Under the pieces are notes generated by a model. The model searched no databases, had not been told where the DNA came from, and saw only the letters and a program-made list of their open reading frames with translations. From an uncultured Ignavibacteria bacterium (lineage in GTDB: Bacteria; Bacteroidota; Ignavibacteria; Kapaibacteriales; UBA2268), in NCBI GenBank assembly GCA_903911805.1, contig CAIWET010000176.1:1-16789 (forward strand): a stretch of 16,789 nucleotides of DNA, in the 5' to 3' direction. Shown here in pieces: positions 1-7,574 of the stretch. Both the position numbers and the translations under genes were made by a program. The number at the start of each line of letters is the position of its first letter. Position 1 is the stretch's first letter.

Positions 1-148
1 ATACAATAATGATTATCTTTGAAAAACTGAAATAATTAGAAATTAATTATGTTCACAAAATATTTGTAATTGATTATAAATATATAAACAAAATATAGAA
101 AAAAAAATGGTATTTTTATAATTAGTGTAATTTGAAAATTAGAGTTTT
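1..148 (+). other. AT-rich upstream region of the first hybrid kinase
   Basis: Non-coding leader of the kinase gene that begins at 149. It holds one exact match to the Bacteroidota -7 box TAnnTTTG (TATCTTTG, 14-21), but the position where the partner TTTG box would lie is outside the window, so a promoter cannot be confirmed. No Shine-Dalgarno-like purine tract precedes the ATG at 149 (the preceding bases are TTAGAGTTTT). Nothing else is recognised. Confidence 0.3.
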
Positions 149-2704
149 ATGGAACGAGAAAAAGAAATTTTAGAAGAATTAAATGCCTTGAAGTTGAAAA
201 ATCAACTTTTATCTGAGCAATTAAAACAAGCAAGATTATTAAATGAAAATAATTTTCAAGTAAATTCTTACCAAAATTTTAATATATCATTAGAGGATTT
301 AAAAGTATTTGTTGATTATTTTGAAGAAATTGTTATTATAAAAGATTATACCGGTAGATGGCTTTTTATAAACAAAGCAGCGAGTTATATATTTAATTTT
401 AGTTATAATGATTGGTTCGGTAAAACAAATATTCAACTCTCTGAAGAATTTCCTGATTTTAATACTTTTTTGTTAAGTTGCAATTCAAGTGATAAAGAAG
501 CTTGGAAGCAAAAGGAAGTTATAATAGTTGAAGAAATAACTAATACTAAAAAACATAAAGAAAAATCTTTTAGAATGACGAAAACTCCAGTTTTCGATTC
601 ATTTGGCAATCCAAAATACTTACTGGTAATGGGAAAAGATATTTCCGGAATTAATAATAATGAGTTATTAGGCAAGATTCAGTTTAATATTGCTAATAGT
701 GTAGTAACAGCTACTAAATTAAATGAGTTATATCAAATTGTCGAAAGAGAACTTTCACAAGTATTTGATACAACAAATATGTATATAGCTAATTATAACG
801 AAACTACAAATCTTTTAAAAATTGAATATGAACAGAATACCATCAATGACGATATTACAGAATGGAAAGCAGATAAATCTTTATCAGGTTACTGTATTAA
901 AAGCAGGAAGTCAGTATTACTAGATAAAAATGATATTGCCAAATTGCACGAAAAAGGTGAAATTGATTATATAGGTGAACCTGCTGATTGTTGGCTTGGA
1001 GTTCCATTGATTAAAGAAACTAAAGTTATTGGTATAATTGTGTTCCAAAGTTATAACAATCTTGATGAATATTCTCATTATCACGTTTCGATGTTAGAAA
1101 ATATAGCCAATCAAATTGTTATATACTTAAGACATAAACATCTTGAAGAAACAGTTAGAATGTTATCTAAAGCAACTGAAGAAAGTCCAATTAGTGTTAT
1201 TATTACTGATCCAGAAGGAAAAATCGAATATATAAATAAGAAATTTATAGAATTGACCGAATATCAATTTGAAGATATAATTGGTATTAAGCCAGATTAT
1301 TTAAATAGTAATATTCTTAAAGATGAGTATTTTAATAAATTATGGCAAATTATTAAAAAAGGTGAAGATTGGTATGGAGAAATTTGTAGTAGGACAAAAA
1401 GTGGCGAGTTGATTTGGGAAAATGTTTGGATTTATAGAATCGTTAATGAAAAAAATGAAATTATTCATTTTGTTTCTGTAAAAGAAAATATTACTGATTT
1501 AAAAAAATTATTAGTTGATTTATCGCATGCAAAAGAAATTGCAGAAGAAAATGACCAATTAAAATCAGCATTTTTATCAAATATGAGTCACGAAATCAGA
1601 ACTCCAATGAATGCAATTATTGGTTTTTCGAGTTTACTTGACGACGAAACACTCACTTCTGAAGACCGAAAAGAATTTATTAGAATCATAAATAAAAAAG
1701 GAAATGATTTATTAAATCTTATAAACGATATTCTAGACTTATCAAAATTAGAATCAAATCAATTAAATCTTTATTTCTCTGAGAATATTATCAATCCATT
1801 ATTCTATGATTTATTGAAATTATTTAATAATTTGATTGAAAGTACTTCACTTAATGATATGATAGGAAATAAAAAACACTTATCAATCAAAATAGGCAAA
1901 ACTTTAACAGATTCTGTGACATTTAATACCGATTTTACAAGAATCAATCAAATATTAACAAACTTGATTAGCAATGCAATAAAGTTTACTGAAGATGGTG
2001 AAATAGAATTCGGATGCTATCCAGAGAATGAAAATTATCTCTTATTTTATGTTAAGGATAGTGGAATTGGGATATCGAAAGATAAACAAGAATTAATTTT
2101 TGAAAGATTCCAACAAGCTGATTCGAATTTCCGAACAAGAAAGTATGGAGGAACTGGATTAGGTTTGTCAATTGCAAAAGGATTAGTAGAACTTTTAGGC
2201 GGGAAATTATGGGTTGAATCTGAAGTAAATGTAGGTTCAACATTTTATTTCGATATACCAGTTATTTTCAATTATAAAAATGAAGTTGTAAATAACATTA
2301 TAGAAGAAGAAGAAGTTGATGAAACTTTGGATATTTTGGTTGTTGAAGATGAAAGTTCTAATTATTTGTTAGTTGAGAGTATATTAAAGAGAAACTTTAC
2401 TGCAAAAATAAAGCACGCTTGGAACGGTGCTGAAGCAGTAGAAATGGTTAAAGCAAAAAGGGATTATTCATTAATATTAATGGATATAAAAATGCCAATA
2501 ATGAATGGATTTGAAGCACTTGCGGCAATAAGGCTTGATAATAAACAAGTTCCAATTGTAGCTATAACAGCTTATGCAATGAACGAAGAAAAGGATAAAA
2601 TTACTGATGCTGGATTTAATGGCTATTTATCTAAACCATTCAAAACTGTAGATTTAGTTAATGTTGTTGGTAGAATCATTAAAAATAAAAATTTGATGAT
2701 ATAA
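149..2704 (+). CDS. Hybrid sensor histidine kinase/response regulator (PAS-GAF-PAS-HisKA-HATPase-REC)
   Basis: Soluble hybrid histidine kinase of 851 residues with no membrane segment. Order: a charged, leucine-rich N-terminal helix (about 1-35, probable coiled coil); PAS (about 50-165); GAF (about 180-330); PAS (about 335-450); HisKA with H-box NMSHEIRTP and phosphoacceptor His481; HATPase with N-box NLISNAIKF (about 605-613), G1 box DSGIG (637-641) and G2 box GGTGLGLS (from 667); an acidic linker; and a receiver (about 727-845) with acidic pocket VVEDE, phosphoacceptor Asp779 in LMDIKMP and Lys829 in SKPF. All catalytic residues of both modules are present, so autophosphorylation and transfer to its own receiver are expected. 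There is no DNA-binding output, so a phosphotransfer protein or separate regulator must lie elsewhere. The signal sensed is unknown. The last PAS plus kinase plus receiver resemble those of the kinase at 7921-12549, suggesting paralogy. It is convergent with flagellin and shares a terminator with it. Confidence 0.95.
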   Translation: MEREKEILEELNALKLKNQLLSEQLKQARLLNENNFQVNSYQNFNISLEDLKVFVDYFEEIVIIKDYTGRWLFINKAASYIFNFSYNDWFGKTNIQLSEEFPDFNTFLLSCNSSDKEAWKQKEVIIVEEITNTKKHKEKSFRMTKTPVFDSFGNPKYLLVMGKDISGINNNELLGKIQFNIANSVVTATKLNELYQIVERELSQVFDTTNMYIANYNETTNLLKIEYEQNTINDDITEWKADKSLSGYCIKSRKSVLLDKNDIAKLHEKGEIDYIGEPADCWLGVPLIKETKVIGIIVFQSYNNLDEYSHYHVSMLENIANQIVIYLRHKHLEETVRMLSKATEESPISVIITDPEGKIEYINKKFIELTEYQFEDIIGIKPDYLNSNILKDEYFNKLWQIIKKGEDWYGEICSRTKSGELIWENVWIYRIVNEKNEIIHFVSVKENITDLKKLLVDLSHAKEIAEENDQLKSAFLSNMSHEIRTPMNAIIGFSSLLDDETLTSEDRKEFIRIINKKGNDLLNLINDILDLSKLESNQLNLYFSENIINPLFYDLLKLFNNLIESTSLNDMIGNKKHLSIKIGKTLTDSVTFNTDFTRINQILTNLISNAIKFTEDGEIEFGCYPENENYLLFYVKDSGIGISKDKQELIFERFQQADSNFRTRKYGGTGLGLSIAKGLVELLGGKLWVESEVNVGSTFYFDIPVIFNYKNEVVNNIIEEEEVDETLDILVVEDESSNYLLVESILKRNFTAKIKHAWNGAEAVEMVKAKRDYSLILMDIKMPIMNGFEALAAIRLDNKQVPIVAITAYAMNEEKDKITDAGFNGYLSKPFKTVDLVNVVGRIIKNKNLMI

Positions 2705-2728
2705 ATTTGAATTTAAAAAACAAAAAAG

Positions 2729-2750
2729 AGGGATATTTTTAAGTATCCCT
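2729..2750. terminator. Bidirectional rho-independent terminator between the hybrid kinase and flagellin
   Basis: A perfect 7-bp stem, AGGGATA (2729-2735) with TATCCCT (2744-2750), closes an 8-base loop. It is followed by a T run on the plus strand (from 2751), and the A-rich stretch before it (2715-2727) gives a T run on the minus strand. It lies 25 bases after the kinase stop and about 44 bases beyond the flagellin stop, so it can end both convergent transcripts. Confidence 0.85.
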
Positions 2751-2793
2751 TTTTTTATTTTTTTTGCCCTAGGATAGGCATTATATTCTCATT

Positions 2794-3750
2794 TTATTGG
2801 AACAGTCTTAAGAATGCCTGAGGATTCTGATTAGCCTGTGTCAAAGAAATTAATGATGCTTGCTGTAAGAACTGAGATTTAACTAAAGATAACTGTTCTG
2901 TAGCAACGTCTGCATCTTCGATTCTTGAAATAGCAGCGTTATAATTAGTAACCTGAGATTTCAATAAATCTGATTGAGAATTTAATCTAACTTGAATACC
3001 ACCAAGATACGAAGCAACTTTGTTTACGTTATCCAATGAATCTGAAAGACTAGTTAAAGTAGTTGCAATATTAGCGTTTGAGAAAACACCTAAATTACTG
3101 CTGCTAACTTCGTTTAAGCTTTGCAAATTGAATCCAGTAACACCTGCAAACATATTTGTATTTCCACCAGGAGCGTTAGCTGCTGAGGTAGCATTTAAGT
3201 TGAAATTTTGACTTGAAACATTGAAATCTGCATTTGAAGTTGTCAAATCAATACCAATTGTTAGTAATGTATTATTTGCATAATAACCTACTGTCCAATC
3301 ACCTGAAAAACCACCTTGAAGAAGTTGTTTCCCACCGAAAACTGTAGAATCTACTGCGAATTGGATTTGCTGTGCCAATCTAAAAGCACCTTTTGCTAAT
3401 GCAACTTTTTCATCTGTACCTAAAGCACCAGAGGAAGCTGTTGCAGCTGAGTCTTTAATTTGAGTTAAAAGACTGTTTACTGTATCAAGAGCATCTTGAG
3501 TAATTGAAGTAACTGTACTTGCATCACCAACGGAATTCATTGCTGATTTCAAAGCACCATTACGAGCTTGCAACGATCTTGATGTGATATAGCCCGCTAC
3601 GTCGTCAGCGGCTGAGTTAATTCTCTTGCCAGTAGATAATCTAAGTTGGCGAAGAGCGATGTCATTACCAGCACCTTGTAATGCATTATATGCATTTTCT
3701 GCTGGTGTATTAGTGCGAATGCGGGATCCACCCGATATTGCAGTTGGCAT
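2794..3750 (-). CDS. fliC: Flagellin (flagellar filament protein)
   Basis: Structural subunit of the flagellar filament, exported through the flagellar type III apparatus and assembled outside the cell. The 318-residue protein has the conserved flagellin ends: an N-terminal D0/D1 region (LRLSTGKRINSAADDVAGY, about 37-55, then a helical stretch to about 145) and a C-terminal D1/D0 region (about 225-318) with the family signature SRIEDADVATE and a terminal helix rich in Gln and Leu. The variable middle (about 150-220) is short and rich in Asn and Ser, so the filament surface domain is minimal. There is no signal peptide, as expected. The N-terminus is unusual, with about ten residues (PTAISGGSRI) before the usual helix. 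The start is fixed by GGAGG four bases upstream of the ATG. It is a single flagellin gene with its own sigma-28 promoter, and no other flagellar gene lies in the window. The symbol denotes the family; hag or fla would be equivalent. Confidence 0.96.
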   Translation of the reverse strand: MPTAISGGSRIRTNTPAENAYNALQGAGNDIALRQLRLSTGKRINSAADDVAGYITSRSLQARNGALKSAMNSVGDASTVTSITQDALDTVNSLLTQIKDSAATASSGALGTDEKVALAKGAFRLAQQIQFAVDSTVFGGKQLLQGGFSGDWTVGYYANNTLLTIGIDLTTSNADFNVSSQNFNLNATSAANAPGGNTNMFAGVTGFNLQSLNEVSSSNLGVFSNANIATTLTSLSDSLDNVNKVASYLGGIQVRLNSQSDLLKSQVTNYNAAISRIEDADVATEQLSLVKSQFLQQASLISLTQANQNPQAFLRLFQ

Positions 3751-3766
3751 AAAACCTCCATGTTTT
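3751..3766 (-). promoter_or_regulatory. Flagellin ribosome binding site inside a small hairpin (possible CsrA site 2)
   Basis: On the minus strand, AAAAC and GTTTT pair perfectly (5 bp) around the loop ATGGAG, which contains most of the Shine-Dalgarno sequence GGAGG (3755-3759), four bases before the ATG. A GGA in a hairpin loop over the ribosome binding site is the classic arrangement for CsrA repression. The hairpin is seen in the sequence; CsrA binding is inference. Confidence 0.5.
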
Positions 3767-3785
3767 GAAAACTATTCTCATTTTG

Positions 3786-3796
3786 GGCATCCTGCC
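3786..3796 (-). promoter_or_regulatory. Leader hairpin with GGA loop (possible CsrA site 1)
   Basis: The minus-strand sequence GGCAGGATGCC folds as GGC/GCC (or GGCA/TGCC) with the GGA exposed. This resembles the core of the known CsrA consensus (ARGGAUG). It lies in the predicted 5' leader, about 33 bases upstream of the GGA in the ribosome binding site, a separation compatible with bridging by one CsrA dimer. Inference from motif only. Confidence 0.4.
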
Positions 3797-3825
3797 TATT
3801 ATCTGTTTGTTTCCTACATTAGCAA

Positions 3826-3852
3826 TTTTCGGCATAGGAAAGCAAAACTTTA
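3826..3852 (-). promoter_or_regulatory. Sigma-28 (FliA) promoter of the flagellin gene
   Basis: On the minus strand, TAAAGTTT (3845-3852) is followed after exactly 11 bases by GCCGAAAA (3826-3833). The known sigma-28 consensus is TAAAGTTT-N11-GCCGATAA, so 15 of 16 bases match with exact spacing. Transcription should start near 3818, giving a leader of about 68 bases. The -35 box lies only 11 bases beyond the stop codon of the upstream lipoprotein gene. This is late-class flagellar gene control. Confidence 0.88.
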
Positions 3853-3862
3853 GAAAATATTA

Positions 3863-4453
3863 TTATTTTTTTTCAGGTAAGAAATAATCAATATAATCTT
3901 CCTCTTCAATAGATATGTTGCCAAGTTTCAACTTGCTTGATTCGTGTGGTTTAATTATAAGAAATTCAGAATTTTCTACTTTTGTAGTGCCATACTTAAC
4001 TGTATCACAATTATATGTGATTAAAAATCTATTACCAGTATTTCTGATATGAAGTCTTCCTTTGGTCTTTTGAATTAATTTAATTGAATCAACTTTAGTT
4101 ATTAAATTATTGTTTTCAAACAATTCAGTACTTGAAGTATTAAGATTAAGCATAAGATTTGGATGCTCTTTGAATTTATCAATTGCAGTCTTGAAATAAA
4201 AATCTGCACCTGTTCCTTCCAATAACTCAATTGTCATATCAAAATTTTGCTCTGTTAATGGAATTTTGCGTACTGCAATCACTCCACCACTGCTGATAAT
4301 TATTGATTGATCAATTCTGACATCAACACTGTCTATGTTTTGCATAATAAAACCATCAATTGGAGCTTCGTTGCTGTGTCTGATAAGAAATCTATCAGGT
4401 GTACATCCCAGAGATAGCAGCATTAAAAATATTATAATATTATTTGTTTTCAT
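3863..4453 (-). CDS. Putative lipoprotein of unknown function
   Basis: I do not recognise the family of this 196-residue protein. Its first 17 residues look like a lipoprotein signal: a positive start (MKTNN), a hydrophobic core (about 6-15) and a cysteine preceded by SLG, so Cys17 is the likely lipidated residue. The lipobox is imperfect (Ser at -3, Leu at -2), which is tolerated in Bacteroidota-like groups. The mature part is mixed, rich in Ile, Asn, Thr and Lys, with alternating patterns that suggest beta-strands and no further membrane segment. The start is supported by GAAAGG five bases upstream of the ATG (4459-4464). It follows recQ after 45 bases on the same strand and could be co-transcribed with it, and it precedes flagellin, which has its own promoter. 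The likely location is the periplasmic or outer membrane face; nothing indicates a role in motility. Confidence 0.75.
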   Translation of the reverse strand: MKTNNIIIFLMLLSLGCTPDRFLIRHSNEAPIDGFIMQNIDSVDVRIDQSIIISSGGVIAVRKIPLTEQNFDMTIELLEGTGADFYFKTAIDKFKEHPNLMLNLNTSSTELFENNNLITKVDSIKLIQKTKGRLHIRNTGNRFLITYNCDTVKYGTTKVENSEFLIIKPHESSKLKLGNISIEEEDYIDYFLPEKK

Positions 4454-4498
4454 AATTACCTTTCAAAAAAAATAAATTAATATATTATTTCGAATAAA

Positions 4499-7132
4499 TC
4501 AAGAAATACTTTCTAATTTTATCAAATGTACCAAAACTTTAAGTTCGGACATCTTAATATCACCAACACTTTTTTCGGATAATTGCTTAAGATTTTTAGC
4601 AGAAGAATAATTCATTAGAATTTTTACTTTAGAATAATAATTCATAAAAGCTTGTTTTTCCATAATAAAATTGACATTCTTATCCATCATCTCAATAATA
4701 GAATTCGCAATTTCACCTTCGCTCTTACCAATATTAGCAGCAATATATTGGATATTTCGTCCTCTATCGAATAAATCCTTAATCGCGCGCTCATTCTCAG
4801 TAATTTTAATGATTTTAACATCAGGAACTTTCTTCTTAGGTTTATTATGCACAGTATCGATAATCGCATCAATAAACTTCTCGCCAAATCTATTAATAAA
4901 AATTACACCTAATCCCTGAACTGTTTTTAGCTCATTTAAATTTTCAGGAGCTGATCTAGCAAGCTTCTTTAAAGTTGCAGTAGAAATAATTGCTCTTGGA
5001 ACCACAGATTCCATATCAGCAATTTCTTCACGAAGAGAATTTAATTTCTGATAAATTTTCTCCGACATATCTTTACTATGCCTCATTTCTACTTTTTCAG
5101 AAACAAAATTTTTGGGAAGAACCTTAATTAAAGAAACACCTTTCGCAGTAATATCAATAGTTTGATATTGGTCATTTGACTTGGTCAAATATCCATTAAT
5201 CATAGCCCCGCCAATTTCAGAACCAATTTCACCTTTAGCAATTTCTTTTAATGAACCATAAAGAGGATTTTTTGATAGATCAATTTTAGAAACATAAGCA
5301 GATTTTTTACCCATTAATGTTTCAGTCAGTCTATTAATGCCAACTTTAATATCCAGAGAATAAACTAATTCTAAAATTCTATTTAAAATGAAATCATTTT
5401 TAGGATTCCTAGCTTTTAGCTCTTTTTTGGGAGCATCGCAAGAACTACAAATTGCACACTTACCTTCATATTCATCATCAGAAAAATAATCAAGAATAAA
5501 ATTTCTTTTACAATCAAGAGAATCGATATATTGCTTCACCTTCTTAAATTTTTCGAAAGCAAATTTTTTCCTTTTATAAAACTCATCAAAATCAATAGGA
5601 AGATGCTCAAAATCCATTCTTTCCATTGCTAATACTATTCCTTTGGGAGTAGCAGGAGGAATAAAATTAAGCAATCTAGCATTCTCAAAAGCCTTAATTG
5701 CCTTTTTGATTTCTTCCCAATTTAAGAAATATTTCTGCATAAAATAATTCATATCCAGCGAAGCGTGACGATAAAAAGCTTCAGAATTAATACATCTCAA
5801 AAGTGGATCAAGAACTTTTTTGCGATCATCAGTAGTATTCTCGAAATATTCTTTAATACGCTCCATAGAAGTAGTAAACTTAATATAAGCAGGACCTTCG
5901 GTGGCACCCTTGCGAATAACCCCATATCGCTCAAATAAATTCAAGATTGAATGAACTGCAGAAACTTTAAGACCGGCAATATTACCAAGTTGCGACTCAT
6001 CAAGAATAATAGGGTCATAAGGCTTTTGCCCAATTTTTGCAGAATGAACATCATAGATAGTTTCATAAAGAGCTTCTATATCATCCTTTTCAGGATAAGT
6101 AGAATTAATAAAAAACTCCTGCAAGAAAATATCCGATGGATGAAACAAAATATAACAATTCGCAGGCATTCCATCACGACCAGCTCTGCCAGCCTCTTGA
6201 TAATAAGCCTCAAGAGTTTGAGTCATATCAAGATGAATCACATTACGAACATCAGGCTTGTCGATACCCATACCGAAAGCATTAGTAGCAAGTATAATTT
6301 TTTGCTTACCAGAAATAAAATCATCCTGATTCTTCTTCCTGATTGGGTCAGCTAAACCAGCGTGATAAATAGTATTTGCAAAACTATTAGCAGAAAGCAT
6401 AGAAGAATACTCTTCCACTTTTTTACGAGTACCACAATAAATAATAGTGGAGCCATTACTCTGCTTTTTAAGAATTTTAGAAAGCTCTTCAAACTTATCC
6501 TGAACGTGAATAGTGCGATAACTCAAATTAGCCCTGTCAAAACCACGAATAAACCTCTGAGCATCATTAATCTTGAGCTTTTGGATTATATCATCCTGCA
6601 CCTCAGGAGTAGCAGTAGCAGTCAGAGCAATCGTTTTAACGTGAGGAATAAAACTTCTGATTCGACCAATTTCCAAATAAGAAGGACGGAAATCGTGACC
6701 CCATTCAGAAATACAATGAGCTTCGTCCACAGCCAAAAAAGAAACATTCAATTGAGGTAAAATCTCTTGAAAACGAGGACTATCAAGGCGCTCGGGAGCA
6801 ATAAAGAGTAACTTATACTTGTTATTAAGTGCAGCATCCAAAGTGAAGTTAAACTCAGACATTGATTGCGAACTATTCAAAAAAGCAGCTGGAATATTAC
6901 GTTTATTTAGAGAATCAACTTGATCTTTCATAAGAGCAATCAAAGGAGAAACAACAAGGGCAGTCCCCTGAAAAAGCAAAGATGTAAGCTGATAACAAAG
7001 CGATTTGCCGCCACCGGTAGGCATAACCACAAGCGTATCATTACCTTCAATCAAACTTTGAATGATTTCCTGCTGAGCATTCCTGAAAGAATCGAAGCCA
7101 AAATATTTATATAAAAGTTCAGATAAATTCAT
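4499..7132 (-). CDS. recQ: ATP-dependent DNA helicase RecQ (long form with RQC, HRDC and C-terminal helix-turn-helix)
   Basis: 3'-to-5' DNA helicase acting in recombination and fork repair. The motor has the Q-motif region FGFDSFRNAQ (11-20), Walker A MPTGGGKS (37-44), DEAH (136-139), motif III TATATP (171-176) and motif VI QEAGRAGRDG (312-321), all intact. Zinc-binding cysteines are 541, 559, 562 and 565. The RQC winged helix lies at about 577-672, an HRDC domain at about 688-760, and a helix-turn-helix-like tail at about 776-860. At 877 residues it is much longer than E. coli RecQ (about 610). Roughly 170 extra residues sit between motif VI and the first zinc cysteine and include a winged-helix-like stretch (about 378-410), a layout I associate with Bacteroidota-type RecQ. 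The ATG at 7130-7132 has no Shine-Dalgarno sequence. The gene is divergent from the tRNA gene. Confidence 0.95.
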   Translation of the reverse strand: MNLSELLYKYFGFDSFRNAQQEIIQSLIEGNDTLVVMPTGGGKSLCYQLTSLLFQGTALVVSPLIALMKDQVDSLNKRNIPAAFLNSSQSMSEFNFTLDAALNNKYKLLFIAPERLDSPRFQEILPQLNVSFLAVDEAHCISEWGHDFRPSYLEIGRIRSFIPHVKTIALTATATPEVQDDIIQKLKINDAQRFIRGFDRANLSYRTIHVQDKFEELSKILKKQSNGSTIIYCGTRKKVEEYSSMLSANSFANTIYHAGLADPIRKKNQDDFISGKQKIILATNAFGMGIDKPDVRNVIHLDMTQTLEAYYQEAGRAGRDGMPANCYILFHPSDIFLQEFFINSTYPEKDDIEALYETIYDVHSAKIGQKPYDPIILDESQLGNIAGLKVSAVHSILNLFERYGVIRKGATEGPAYIKFTTSMERIKEYFENTTDDRKKVLDPLLRCINSEAFYRHASLDMNYFMQKYFLNWEEIKKAIKAFENARLLNFIPPATPKGIVLAMERMDFEHLPIDFDEFYKRKKFAFEKFKKVKQYIDSLDCKRNFILDYFSDDEYEGKCAICSSCDAPKKELKARNPKNDFILNRILELVYSLDIKVGINRLTETLMGKKSAYVSKIDLSKNPLYGSLKEIAKGEIGSEIGGAMINGYLTKSNDQYQTIDITAKGVSLIKVLPKNFVSEKVEMRHSKDMSEKIYQKLNSLREEIADMESVVPRAIISTATLKKLARSAPENLNELKTVQGLGVIFINRFGEKFIDAIIDTVHNKPKKKVPDVKIIKITENERAIKDLFDRGRNIQYIAANIGKSEGEIANSIIEMMDKNVNFIMEKQAFMNYYSKVKILMNYSSAKNLKQLSEKSVGDIKMSELKVLVHLIKLESIS

Positions 7133-7196
7133 TAAATAAATTCAAAATAAGTAAAACTGAAAATTAAGAAAAAAACACGAGAAAAGCCGTAATAAT

Positions 7197-7227
7197 TTTG
7201 ATAATCCAAAAAAAAATGTTAATTTTG
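7197..7227 (+). promoter_or_regulatory. Bacteroidota-type housekeeping promoter of the tRNA-Pro gene
   Basis: TTTG (7197-7200) and TAATTTTG (7220-7227) are separated by exactly 19 bases. The established Bacteroidota promoter is TTTG-N19-TAnnTTTG, so every defined position matches. Transcription would begin near 7234, about 16 bases before the mature tRNA, a normal 5' leader for RNase P. It supports an FCB-group host with the unusual primary sigma factor of that lineage. Confidence 0.75.
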
Positions 7228-7249
7228 TAACCTATTAGAAAAGATAGAT

Positions 7250-7325
7250 CGGCGTGTAGCGCAGCCCGGGTTAGCGCACTACTTTGGGGTAGTAGGGGTC
7301 GCAAGTTCGAATCTTGTCACGCCGA
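7250..7325 (+). tRNA. tRNA-Pro (anticodon GGG)
   Basis: A complete cloverleaf: acceptor CGGCGTG (7250-7256) pairs with CACGCCG (7318-7324), with discriminator A at 7325. The D stem is GCGC/GCGC with GG in the loop. The anticodon stem CTACT/AGTAG closes the loop TTGGGGT, placing GGG at positions 34-36. The variable loop is five bases, and the T stem GCAAG/CTTGT (one G-U pair) closes the loop TTCGAAT. The C1-G72 pair and A73 agree with bacterial tRNA-Pro identity. The 3' CCA is not encoded (CAT follows), so it must be added after transcription. It reads CCC and CCU codons. Confidence 0.95.
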
Positions 7326-7386
7326 CATATATTCTACCGGAACTGAATTGAATACAAACTATGAGAGGATTACAAAAATTGCATAA

Positions 7387-7420
7387 GGTGATCAATGACC
7401 GATTGGTGACCACTGTTTTT
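7387..7420 (+). terminator. Probable terminator downstream of tRNA-Pro
   Basis: GGTGATCAAT (7387-7396) pairs with ATTGGTGACC (7402-7411) around the loop GACCG, with one G-G mismatch and one G-T wobble. Five T follow at 7416-7420, four bases after the stem. It is placed to end the tRNA transcript about 60-95 bases after the mature 3' end. The imperfect stem and offset T run keep confidence moderate. Confidence 0.45.
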
Positions 7421-7442
7421 GGGCTTCAAAAAAATGTTAATA

Positions 7443-7511
7443 ATACGAAAATGATATTGCCCCAGCACAATCCACAATAGGAAAAGAGAGGATATTTAAT
7501 TATTTTCGTAT
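7443..7511. repeat. Inverted pair of ATTTTCGTAT motifs
   Basis: ATACGAAAAT at 7443-7452 is the exact reverse complement of ATTTTCGTAT at 7502-7511, with 49 bases between. A third copy, extended to the 12-mer TTATTTTCGTAT that also matches 7500-7511, occurs at 7885-7896, close to the end of the kinase operon. Function unknown; they could be protein-binding sites or traces of a decayed element. Confidence 0.5.
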
Positions 7512-7574
7512 ATAATTATTTATAAAAAAGGGCAAAAACAATGGGAAAACAGAAGAAAAGAGTCTTTGACAAGT

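Noticed and set aside
3020..3211. Plus-strand frame opposite flagellin
   Set aside because: Antisense to a clearly coding flagellin region; no start signal or recognisable product.
5951..6760. Two plus-strand frames of about 130 codons opposite recQ (5951-6355 and 6362-6760)
   Set aside because: They are antisense to the conserved helicase motifs, have compositions typical of shadow frames and show no domain.
7361..7480. Plus-strand reading frame of 39 codons starting with ATG after the tRNA
   Set aside because: No ribosome binding site, no recognisable similarity, and it contains the hairpin and T run that look like the tRNA terminator.
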